Shown: positions 11,021 through 20,473 of the stretch, one piece after another | Numbering within the stretch: position 1 is the first letter of the stretch | How the letters are laid out: every line of letters begins with the position of its first letter | Assembly (NCBI GenBank): GCA_001586965.3 | Contig: LUCW03000365.1 | Span: 1-20,473 of the forward strand | Direction of reading: 5' to 3' | Source: Sphaeroforma sirkka | Lineage: Eukaryota; Opisthokonta; Ichthyosporea; Ichthyophonida | DNA length: 20,473 nucleotides | Made by a program: the position numbers and the translations under genes | Notes under the pieces: generated by a model | Databases searched by the model: none | What the model saw: the letters and a program-made list of their open reading frames with translations, nothing else | Told to the model about the DNA's origin: nothing

Positions 11021-11875
11021 CGCTTCACATTAATTCTGCTAACAAGGCAATCACCCAATTCAACTCAGCTGACAATCAATAAATTTCACATTAAATTTGC
11101 TGACAAGGCACAATTCAACTCTGCTGACAATCAATACATTTCACATTAACTCTGCTAAAAGGCAATCACCCAATTCAACTCAGCAGACAATCAATACATT
11201 TCACATTAATTCTGCTAACAAGGCAATCACCCAATTCAACTCAGCAGACAATCAATACATTTCACATTAATTCTGCTAACAAGGCAATCACCCAATTCAG
11301 CTCAGCAGACAATCAATACATTTCACATTAAATTCTGCTAACAAGGCAATCACCCAATTCAACTCAGCAGACAATCAATACATTTCACATTAATTCTGCT
11401 AACAAGGCAATCACCCAATTCAACTCAGCTGACAATCAATACGTTTCACATTAATTCTGCTAACAAGGCAATCACCCAATTCAACTCAGCTGACAATCAA
11501 TATACGCTTCACATTAATTCTGCTAACAAGGCAATCACCCAATTCAACTCAGCTGACAATCAATAAATTTCACATTAAATTTGCTGACAAGGCACAATTC
11601 AACTCAGCTGACAATCAATACATTTCACATTAACTCTGCTAAAAAGGCAATCACCCAATTCAACTCAGCAGACAATCAATATATTTCACATTAATTCTGC
11701 TAACAAGGCAATCACCCAATTCAACTCAGCAGACAATCAATACGTTTCACATTAATTCTGCTAACAAGGCAATCACCCAATTCAACTCAGCAGACAATCA
11801 ATACATTTCACATTAATTCTGCTAACAAGGCAATCACCCAATTCAACTCAGCAGACAATCAATACATTTCACATT
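11021..11875 (+). repeat. Two adjacent K-A-S-L cassettes, eight plus five monomers
   Basis: S at 11093 and 11577 (484 bp) are both preceded by K and A; the K of the second reads TATACGCTTC with two extra bases. The second is followed by a five-monomer block ending at S 11876. This is the closest pair of full cassettes in the core. Confidence 0.8.
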
Positions 11876-12099
11876 AAATTTGCTGACAAGGCACAATTCA
11901 ACTCAGCTGACAATCAATACATTTCACATTAACTCTGCTAAAAAGGCAATCACCCAATTCAACTCAGCAGACAATCAATATATTTCACATTAATTCTGCT
12001 AACAAGGCAATCACCCAATTCAACTCAGCAGACAATCAATATATTTCACATTAATTCTGCTAACAAGGCAATCACCCAATTCAACTCAGCAGACAATCA

Positions 12100-12150
12100 A
12101 ACGTTTCACATTAATTTTGACAAGGCACATTCAGCAGACAATCAATACGT
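12100..12150 (+). repeat. Short deleted monomer
   Basis: TTAATTTTGACAAGGCACATTCAGC lies here as a roughly 35-bp remnant between normal monomers. It combines an S-like GACAAGGCAC core with a larger deletion. Confidence 0.7.
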
Positions 12151-13185
12151 TTCACATTAATTCTGCTAACAAGACAATCACCCAATTCAACTCAGCTGAC
12201 AATCAATACATTTCACATTAATTCTGCTAACAAGGCAATCACCCAATTCAACTCAGCAGACAATCAATATATTTCACATTAATTCTGCTAACAAGGCAAT
12301 CACCCAATTCAACTCAGCAGACAATCAATACGTTTCACATTAATTCTGCTAACAAGGCAATTATTCAATTCAACTCAGCAGACAATCAATACATTTTACA
12401 TTAATTCTGCTAACAAGGCAATCACCCAATTCAACTCAGCAGACAATCAATACATTTCACATTAAATTTGCTGACAAGGCAATCACCCAATTCAACTCAG
12501 CTGACAATCAATACATTTCACATTAACTCTGCTAACAAGGCAATCACCCAATTCAACTCAGCAGACAATCAATATATTTCACATTAATTCTGCTAACAAG
12601 GCAATCACCCAATTCAACTCAGCAGACAATCAATATATTTCACATTAATTCTGCTAACAAGGCAATCACCCAATTCAACTCAGCAGACAATCAATATATT
12701 TCACATTAATTCTGCTAACAAGGCAATCACCCAATTCAACTCAGCAGACAATCAATACATTTCACATTAATTCTGCTAACAAGGCAATCACCCAATTCAA
12801 CTCAGCAGACAATCAATATATTTCACATTAATTCTGCTAACAAGGCAATCACCCAATTCAACTCAGCAGACAATCAATACGTTTCACATTAATTCTGCTA
12901 ACAAGGCAATCACCCAATTCAACTCAGCAGACAATCAATACGTTTCACATTAATTCTGCTAACAAGGCAATCACCCAATTCAACTCAGCAGACAATCAAT
13001 ATATTTCACATTAATTCTGCTAACAAGGCAATCACCCAATTCAACTCAGCAGACAATCAATACATTTCACATTAATTCTCTGCTGACAAGGCAATCACCC
13101 AATTCAACTCAGCAGACAATCAATACGTTTCACATTAATTCTGCTAACAAGGCAATCACCCAATTCAACTCAGCTGACAATCAAT

Positions 13186-13561
13186 ACGCTTCACATTAAT
13201 TCTGCTAACAAGGCAATCACCCAATTCAACTCAGCTGACAATCAATAAATTTCACATTAAATTTGCTGCTGACAAGGCACAATTCAACTCTGCTGACAAT
13301 CAATACATTTCACATTAACTCTGCTAAAAAAGGCAATCACCCAATTCAACTCAGCAGACAATCAATACATTTCACATTAATTCTGCTAACAAGGCAATCA
13401 CCCAATTCAACTCAGCAGACAATCAATACATTTCACATTAATTCTGCTAACAAGGCAATCACCCAATTCAACTCAGCAGACAATCAATACATTTCACATT
13501 AATTCTGCTAACAAGGCAATCACCCAATTCAACTCAGCAGACAATCAATACATTTCACATT
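13186..13561 (+). repeat. Last K-A-S-L cassette with five-monomer block
   Basis: K at 13186, A, then S at 13259 with an extra GCT (GCTGCTGAC), L, three monomers all of the ATACATTTC type, and the next S at 13562. Full K-A-S cassettes are not seen to the right of this point. Confidence 0.8.
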
Positions 13562-14354
13562 AAATTTGCTGACAAGGCACAATTCAACTCAGCTGACAAT
13601 CAATACATTTCACATTAACTCTGCTAAAAAGGCAATCACCCAATTCAACTCAGCAGACAATCAATATATTTCACATTAATTCTGCTAACAAGGCAATCAC
13701 CCAATTCAACTCAGCAGACAATCAATACGTTTCACATTAATTCTGCTAACAAGGCAATCACCCAATTCAACTCAGCAGACAATCAATACATTTCACATTA
13801 ATTCTGCTAACAAGGCAATCACCCAATTCAACTCAGCAGACAATCAATACATTTCACATTAATTCTGCTAACAAGGCAATCACCCAATTCACAGCTGACA
13901 ATCAATCATGACAATCAATTATTTCACATTAATTCTGCTAACAAGGCAATCACCCAATTCAACTCAGCAGACAATCAATACATTTCACATTAATTCTGCT
14001 AACAAGGCAATCACCCAATTCAACTCAGCAGACAATCAATATATTTCACATTAATTCTGCTAACAAGGCAATCACCCAATTCAACTCAGCAGACAATCAA
14101 TACATTTCACATTAATTCTGCTAACAAGGCATCAATTCAACTCAGCTGACAATCAATACATTTCACATTAATTCTGCTAACAAGGCAATCACCCAATTCA
14201 ACTCAGCAGACAATCAATATATTTCACATTAATTCTGCTGCTAACAAGGCAATCACCCAATTCAACTCAGCAGACAATCAATAATTTCACATTAATTCTG
14301 CTAACAAGGCAATCACCCAATTCAACTCAGCAGACAATCAATATATTTCACATT

Positions 14355-14405
14355 AATTTGCTACACAAGGCAATCTGCTAACAGGCAATCACCCAATTCT
14401 CAGCA
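14355..14405 (+). repeat. Disrupted monomers
   Basis: TTGCTACACAAGGCAATC is followed at once by CTGCTAACAGGCAATCACCC, so two monomer starts lie about 20 bp apart. The second copy has lost part of its AATTCAACTC. Confidence 0.7.
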
Positions 14406-16106
14406 GACAATCAATATATTTCACATTAATTCTGCTAACAAGGCAATCACCCAATTCAACTCAGCAGACAATCAATACGTTTCACATTAATTCTGCTAAC
14501 AAGGCAATCACCCAATTCAACTCAGCAGACAATCAATACATTTCACATTAATTCTGCTAACAAGGCAATCACCCAATTCAACTCAGCAGACAATCAATAC
14601 ATTTCACATTAATTCTGCTGACAAGGCATTCAATTCAACTCAGCTGACAATCAATACATTTTCACATTAATTCTGCTAACAAGGCAATCACCCAATTCAA
14701 CTCAGCAGACAATCAATATTTCACATTAATTCTGCTAACAAGGCAATCACCCAATTCAACTCAGCAGACAATCAATACATTTCACATTAATTCTGCTAAC
14801 AAGGCAATCACCCAATTCAACTCAGCAGACAATCAACATTTCACATTAATTCTGCTAACAAGGCAATCACCCAATTCAACTCAGCAGACAATCAATACAT
14901 TTCACATTAATTCTGCTAACAAGGCAATCAATTCAACTCAGCTGACAATCAATACATTTCACATTAATTCTGCTAACAAGGCAATCACCCAATTCAACTC
15001 AGCAGACAATCAATATATTTTCACATTAATTCTGCTAACAAGGCAATCACCCAATTCAACTCAGCAGACAATCAATACGTTTCACATTAATTCTGCTAAC
15101 AAGGCAATCACCCAATTCAACTCAGCAGACAATCAATACGTTTCACATTAATTCTGCTAACAAGGCAATCACCCAATTCAACTCAGCAGAGACAATCAAT
15201 ACATTTCACATTAATTCTGCTAACAAGGCAATCACCCAATTCAACTCAGCAGACAATCAATACATTTCACATTAATTCTGCTAACAAGGCAATCACCCAA
15301 TTCAACTCAGCAGCAGACAATCATTAATGCTAACAAGGCAATCACCCAATTCAACTCAGCTGACAATCAATCATTTCACATTAATTCTGCTAACAAGGCA
15401 ATCACCCAATTCAACTCAGCAGACAATCAATAATTTCACATTAATTCTGCTAACAAGGCAATCACCCAATTCAACTCAGCAGACAATCAATAATTTCACA
15501 TTAAATTTGCTGACAAGGCACAATTCAACTCAGCTGACAATCAATACATTTCACATTAATTCTGCTAAAAAGGCAATCACCCAATTCAACTCAGCAGACA
15601 ATCAATATATTTCACATTAATTCTGCTAACAAGGCAATCACCCAATTCAACTCAGCAGACAATCAATACGTTTCACATTAATTCTGCTAACAAGGCAATC
15701 ACCCAATTCAACTCAGCAGACAATCAATACATTTCACATTAATTCTGCTAACAAGGCAATCACCCAATTCAACTCAGCTGACAATCAATAAATTTCACAT
15801 TAATTCTGCTAACAAGGCAATCACCCAATTCAACTCAGCAGACAATCAATACATTTCACATTAATTCTGCTAACAAGGCAATCACCCAATTCAACTCAGC
15901 AGACAATCAATATATTTCACATTAATTCTGCTAACAAGGCAATCACCCAATTCAACTCAGCAGACAATCAATACGTTTCACATTAATTCTGCTAACAAGG
16001 CAATCACCCAATTCAACTCAGCAGACAATCAATACATTTCACATTAATTCTGCTAACAAGGCAATCACCCAATTCAACTCAGCAGACAATCAATACATTC
16101 CACATT

Positions 16107-16404
16107 AAATTTGCTGACAAGGCACAATTCAACTCAGCTGACAATCAATACATTTCACATTAACTCTGCTAAAAGGCAATCACCCAATTCAACTCAGCAG
16201 ACAATCAATATATTTCACATTAATTCTGCTAACAAGGCAATCACCCAATTCAACTCAGCAGACAATCAATACATTTCACATTAATTCTGCTAACAAGGCA
16301 ATCACCCAATTCAACTCAGCAGACAATCAATATATTTCACATTAATTCTGCTAACAAGGCAATCACCCAATTCAACTCAGCAGACAATCAATACATTTCA
16401 CAAT
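16107..16404 (+). repeat. Five-monomer higher-order block without K-A
   Basis: S at 16107 (with the ATTCCACATT marker), L, three ordinary monomers, then a badly disrupted S near 16405. Confidence 0.7.
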
Positions 16405-16672
16405 CATTTGCTGACATTTCACATTCAACTCTGCTGACAATCAATACATTTCACATTAATCTGCTAAAAAAAGGCAATCACTCAATTCAACTCAGCAGAC
16501 AATCAAATATATTTCACATTAATTCTGCTAACAAGGCAATCACCCAATTCAACTCAGCAGACAATCAATACGTTTCACATTAATTCTGCTAACAAGGCAA
16601 TCACCCAATTCAACTCAGCAGACAATCAATACATTTCACATTAATTCTCAATCACTCAATTCAAGCAGACAA
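16400..16672 (+). repeat. Region with two disrupted monomers
   Basis: Near 16401-16440 an S copy is replaced by CAATCATTTGCTGACATTTC and ACATTCAACTCTG. Near 16646-16672 a copy is shortened to ATTCTCAATCACTCAATTC and AAGCAGACAATC. Normal monomers lie between the two. Confidence 0.7.
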
Positions 16673-17547
16673 TCAATACATTTCACATTAATTCTGCTAA
16701 CAAGGCAATCACCCAATTCAACTCAGCAGACAATCAATATATTTCACATTAATTCTGCTAACAAGGCAATCACCCAATTCAACTCAGCAGACAATCAATA
16801 CATTTCACATTAATTCTGCTAACAAGGCAATCACCCAATTTAACTCAGCTGACAATCAATACATTTCACATTAATTCTGCTAACAAGGCAATCACCCAAT
16901 TCAACTCAGCAGACAATCAATACATTCACATTAATTCTGCTAACAAGGCAATCACCCAATTCAACTCAGCAGACAATCAATATATTTCACATTAAATCTG
17001 CTAACAAGGCAAAGGCAATCACCAATTCAACTCAGCAGACAATCAATACATTTCACATTAATTCTGCTAACAAGGCAATCACCCAATTCAACTCAGCAGA
17101 CAATCAATATATTTCACATTAATTCTGCTAACAAGGCAATCACCCAATTCAACTCAGCAGACAATCAATACATTTCACATTAATTCTGCTAACAAGGCAA
17201 TCACCCAATTCAACTCAGCAGACAATCAATACATTTCACATTAATTCTGCTAACAAGGCAATCACCCAATTCAACTCAGCAGACAATCAATACATTTCAC
17301 ATTAATTCTGCTAACAAGGCAATCACCCAATTCAACTCAGCAGACAATCAATACGTTTCACATTAATTCTGCTAACAAGGCAATCACCCAATTCAACTCA
17401 GCAGACAATCAATACGTTTCACATTAATTCTGCTAACAAGGCAATCACCCAATTCAACTCAGCAGACAATCAATACATTTCACATTAATTCTGCTAACAA
17501 GGCAATCACCCAATTCAACTCAGCAGACAATCAATACATTTCACATT

Positions 17548-17849
17548 AAATTTGCTGACAAGGCACAATTCAACTCAGCTGACAATCAATACATTTCACA
17601 TTCAATATTCTGCTAACAAGGCAATCACCCAATTCAACTCAGCAGACAATCAATACATTTCACATTAATTCTGCTAACAAGGCAATCACCCAATTCAACT
17701 CAGCAGACAATCAATATATTTCACATTAATTCTGCTAACAAGGCAATCACCCAATTCAACTCAGCAGACAATCAATACATTTCACATTAATTCTGCTAAC
17801 AAGGCAATCACCCAATTCAACTCAGCAGACAATCAATACATTTCACATT
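17548..17849 (+). repeat. Five-monomer higher-order block without K-A
   Basis: S at 17548 and S at 17850 are 302 bp apart. The monomer after the first S reads TTCAATATTCTGCTAAC and not the usual L form, so the dyad is partly converted here. Confidence 0.7.
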
Positions 17850-18764
17850 AAATTTGCTGACAAGGCACAATTCAACTCAGCTGACAATCAATACATTTCA
17901 CATTAACTCTGCTAAAAAGGCAATCACCCAATTCAACTCAGCAGACAATCAATACATTTCACATTAATTCTGCTAACAAGGCAATCACCCAATTCAACTC
18001 AGCAGACAATCAATACGTTTCACATTAATTCTGCTAACAAGGCAATCACCCAATTCAACTCAGCAGACAATCAATACATTTCACATTAATTCTGCTAACA
18101 AGGCAATCACCCAATTCAACTCAGCAGACAATCAATACATTTCACATTAATTCTGCTAACAAGGCAATCACCCAATTCAACTCAGCAGACAATCAATACA
18201 TTTCACATTAATTCTGCTAACAAGGCAATCACCCAATTCAACTCAGCAGACAATCAATATATTTCACATTAATTCTGCTAACAAGGCAATCACCCAATTC
18301 AACTCAGCAGACAATCAATACGTTTCACATTAATTCTGCTAACAAGGCAATCACCCAATTCAACTCAGCTGACAATCAATACATTTCACATTAATTCTGC
18401 TAACAAGGCAATCACCCAATTCAACTCAGCAGACAATCAATACATTTCACATTAAATCTGCTAACAAGGCAATCACCCAATTCAACTCAGCTGACAATCA
18501 ATACATTTCACATTAAATTCTGCTAACAAGGCAATCACCCAATTCAACTCAGCAGACAATCAATATATTTCACATTAATTCTGCTAACAAGGCAATCACC
18601 CAATTCAACTCAGCAGACAATCAATACGTTTCACATTAATTCTGCTAACAAGGCAATCACCCAATTCAACTCAGCAGACAATCAATATATTTCACATTAA
18701 TTCTGCTAACAAGGCAATCACCCAATTCAACTCAGCAGACAATCAATACATTTCACATTAATTC

Positions 18765-18840
18765 TGCTGACAAGGCACAATCAACTCAGCAGACAATCAC
18801 GTTTCACTCTGCTAACAATCAATCACCCAATTCAACTCAG
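18765..18840 (+). repeat. Disrupted S-like copy
   Basis: CTGCTGACAAGGCACAATC is followed by a shortened unit with ACAATCACGTTTCACTCTGC and then CTAACAATCAATCACCC. It is the last recognisable S-type remnant in the window. Confidence 0.65.
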
Positions 18841-19799
18841 CAGACAATCAATACGCTTCACATTAATTCTGCTAACAAGGCAATCACCCAATTCAACTCA
18901 GCAGACAATCAATATATTTCACATTAATTCTGCTAACAAGGCAATCACCCAATTCAACTCAGCAGACAATCAATACATTTCACATTAATTCTGCTAACAA
19001 GGCAATCACCCAATTCAACTCAGCAGACAATCAATACGTTTCACATTAATTCTGCTAACAAGGCAATCACCCAATCCAACTCAGCAGATCAAATGACAAT
19101 CAATATATTTCACATTAATTCTGCTAACAAGGCAATCACCCAATTCAACTCAGCAGACAATCAATATATTTCACATTAATTCTGCTAACAAGGCAATCAC
19201 CCAATTCAACTCAGCAGACAATCAATACGTTTCACATTAATTCTCTGCTCAGCAACAAGGCAATCACCCAATTCAACTCAGCAGACAATCAATACGTTTC
19301 ACATTAATTCTGCTAACAAGGCAATCACCCAATTCAACTCAGCAGACAATCAATACGTTTCACATTAATTCTGCTAACAAGGCAATCACCCAATTCAATT
19401 CAACTCAGCTGACAATCAATAAATTTCACATTAATTCTGCTAACAAGGCAATCACCCAATTCAACTCAGCTGACAATCAATACATTTCACATTAATTCTG
19501 CTAACAAGGCAATCACCCAATTCAACTCAGCAGACAATCAATACATTTCACATTAATTCTGCTAACAAGGCAATCACCCAATTCAACTCAGCAGACAATC
19601 AATACATTTCACATTAATTCTGCTAACAAGGCAATCACCCAATTCAACTCAGCAGACAATCAATACATTTCACATTAATTCTGCTAACAAGGCAATCACC
19701 CAATTCAACTCAGCAGACAATCAATACATTTCACATTAATTCTGCTAACAAGGCAATCACCCAATTCAACTCAGCAGACAATCAATACATTTCACATTA

Positions 19800-20473
19800 A
19801 TTCTGCTAACAATTTCACAATGCTAAAAGGCAATCACCCAATTCAACTCAGCAGACAATCAATACGTTTCACATTAATTCTGCTAACAAGACCAATCACC
19901 CAGACAACTCAGCAGACAATCAATACGGCAATCAGTCCCAATCCACTTAATCTCTGCTGCACAATCATGCAATCACCCAATTCAACTCAGCAGACAATCA
20001 ATACATTTCACATTAATTCTAAGCTAACAAGGCAATCACCCAATTCAACTCAGCAGACAATCAATACATTTCACATTAATTCTATGAATAACAAGGCAAT
20101 CACCCAATTTAGCAGACAATCAATACGTTTCACATTAATCTCTGCTAACAAGGCAATCACCCAATTCAACTCAGCAGACAATCAATACGTTTCACATTAA
20201 AGACAAGACAAGCACCTACCTCAAGCTGCTGACAATCAATACGTTTCACATTAATTCTGCTAACAAGGCAATCACCCAATTCAACTCAGCAGACAATCAA
20301 TATATCACATTAATTCTGCTAACAAGGCAATCACCCAATTCAACTCAGCAGACAATCAAACATTTCACATTAATCACCCAATTCAACAATCAATAGCATT
20401 CTGACAATCAATATTCAACTTTCACATTCAATTAATTCTGCTAACAAGGCACAATCACCCAATTCAACTCAGC
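19800..20473 (+). repeat. Degenerate right part of the array
   Basis: Monomers become irregular: AATTTCACAATGCTAAAAGG near 19811, a scrambled unit near 19920-19975, extra bases in TTCTAAGCTAAC (about 20016) and TTCTATGAATAAC (about 20081), and broken units at 20360-20430. At about 20200-20227 there is sequence that does not match the monomer (AGACAAGCACCTACCTCAAG). This resembles the left-edge decay and suggests the array end is near, although monomer sequence still reaches 20473. Confidence 0.8.

Larger units (their letters stand above)
2009..18840 (+). repeat. Recurrent 55-bp short monomer (S) plus A-rich monomer (L) dyads
   Basis: S differs from consensus by AAATTTGCTGAC at its start and loss of 6 bp in GGCAATCACCCAATTC, giving GGCACAATTC. 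S copies start near 2009, 3056, 4549, 4849, 6081, 6383, 6983, 7821, 8121, 8907, 9208, 9699, 10308, 11093, 11577, 11876, 12464, 13259, 13562, 15503, 16107, 16405, 17548, 17850 and 18767; those at 6983, 16405 and 18767 are disrupted, and that at 12464 has regained the 6 bp. A further copy lies at 1539. The next monomer is usually L, with AACTCTGCTAAAAAGG replacing AATTCTGCTAACAAGG. An L-like piece without a full S is at 4141-4180. The fixed pairing means the dyad spreads as a unit. Confidence 0.85.
843..20473 (+). repeat. 61-bp satellite array, about 320 monomers, open at the right edge
   Basis: Counting from TTCTGCTAAC as position 1, the monomer carries AAGGCAATCACCC (11-23), AATTCAACTCAGCAGACAAT (24-43) and a TTTCACATTAA end (51-61). 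All copies are head-to-tail on the + strand; I saw no inverted copies. The consensus has about 24 A, 17 C, 15 T and 5 G, with no ATG and no GT on this strand. Most copies are near-identical; differences concentrate at positions 49-51 (ACAT, ACGT, ATAT, AAAT, ACGC forms) and at position 37 (A or T). TAA at 7-9 and 59-61, with a length of 1 modulo 3, closes every + frame within about three monomers. The scale and nested structure are like centromeric or heterochromatic satellites of eukaryotes, but location and function are not shown. Confidence 0.97.

Noticed and set aside
15327..15620. 97-codon + strand ORF
   Set aside because: Its ATG arises from a truncated monomer (TTAATGCTAAC), and its length comes from 60-bp units lacking one or more bases (AATAATTTC forms). 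There is no domain and no conservation signal.
19820..20200. 126-codon + strand ORF near the right edge
   Set aside because: Indels in degenerate monomers remove the usual stops; the product is only frame-shifted monomer translation.
843..20473. CRISPR array
   Set aside because: The repeat is continuous with no unique spacers between conserved units, the period is 61 bp, and there are no cas genes nearby.
843..20473. Long protein with tandem repeats encoded by the array
   Set aside because: The 61-bp period is not a multiple of three, TAA occurs twice per monomer on the + strand, and the minus strand has several TGA and TAG per monomer in all frames.
843..20473. Polyadenylation signals from AATAAA in the A-type monomers
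   Set aside because: The hexamer is a by-product of one base change at position 49, and there is no transcript evidence or downstream GT-rich element.
843..20473. Transposable element embedded in the array
   Set aside because: No long terminal repeat, terminal inverted repeat, transposase or reverse transcriptase sequence was found; every irregular patch I examined except a short stretch near 20200 is monomer-derived.

Overview
This window is almost entirely one long tandem satellite. Nothing in it looks bacterial: there are no dense ORFs, RNA genes, IS elements or CRISPR structure. Array size, nested higher-order repeats and exon/intron-like signals in the left flank point to a nuclear eukaryotic genome. 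I cannot name the taxon. Two short plant-type telomere words (AAACCCTAAACC and its reverse complement) lie near the left end, but they are too short to place the organism.

Layout. Positions 1-222 are non-repetitive sequence with the telomere-like inverted pair. Positions 223-498 hold a 54-bp minisatellite, about five copies, in which two alternating unit types form a 108-bp dimer. Positions 499-661 hold a short coding-like segment (frame 2) that ends at a good splice-donor-like site. Positions 662-842 are AT-rich, intron-like sequence with a degenerate repeat of about 24 bp. From about 843 to the right edge (20473) runs a head-to-tail array of a 61-bp monomer, roughly 320 copies, all in one orientation, and it does not end inside the window. 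The monomer is about 36% GC and strongly strand-asymmetric (17 C against 5 G on the + strand).

Internal organisation. The array is not homogeneous. Monomer classes differ at three adjacent bases (positions 49-51). A 55-bp short monomer (S) with a 6-bp internal deletion occurs about 26 times. It is nearly always followed by an A-rich variant (L) and is often preceded by two other marked variants (K, A). S-to-S distances cluster near 300, 484, 600 and 786 bp (5, 8, 10 and 13 monomers), so there is a nested higher-order repeat. Both array edges and several internal patches are scrambled.

Coding content. The consensus monomer has no ATG on the + strand, is 61 bp (not a multiple of 3), and has stops that close every frame within about three monomers. 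The reverse strand has stops throughout. ORFs inside the array are therefore repeat artefacts. The only place where protein coding is arguable is the left flank, possibly running into the array's first 400 bp. No complete gene can be supported.
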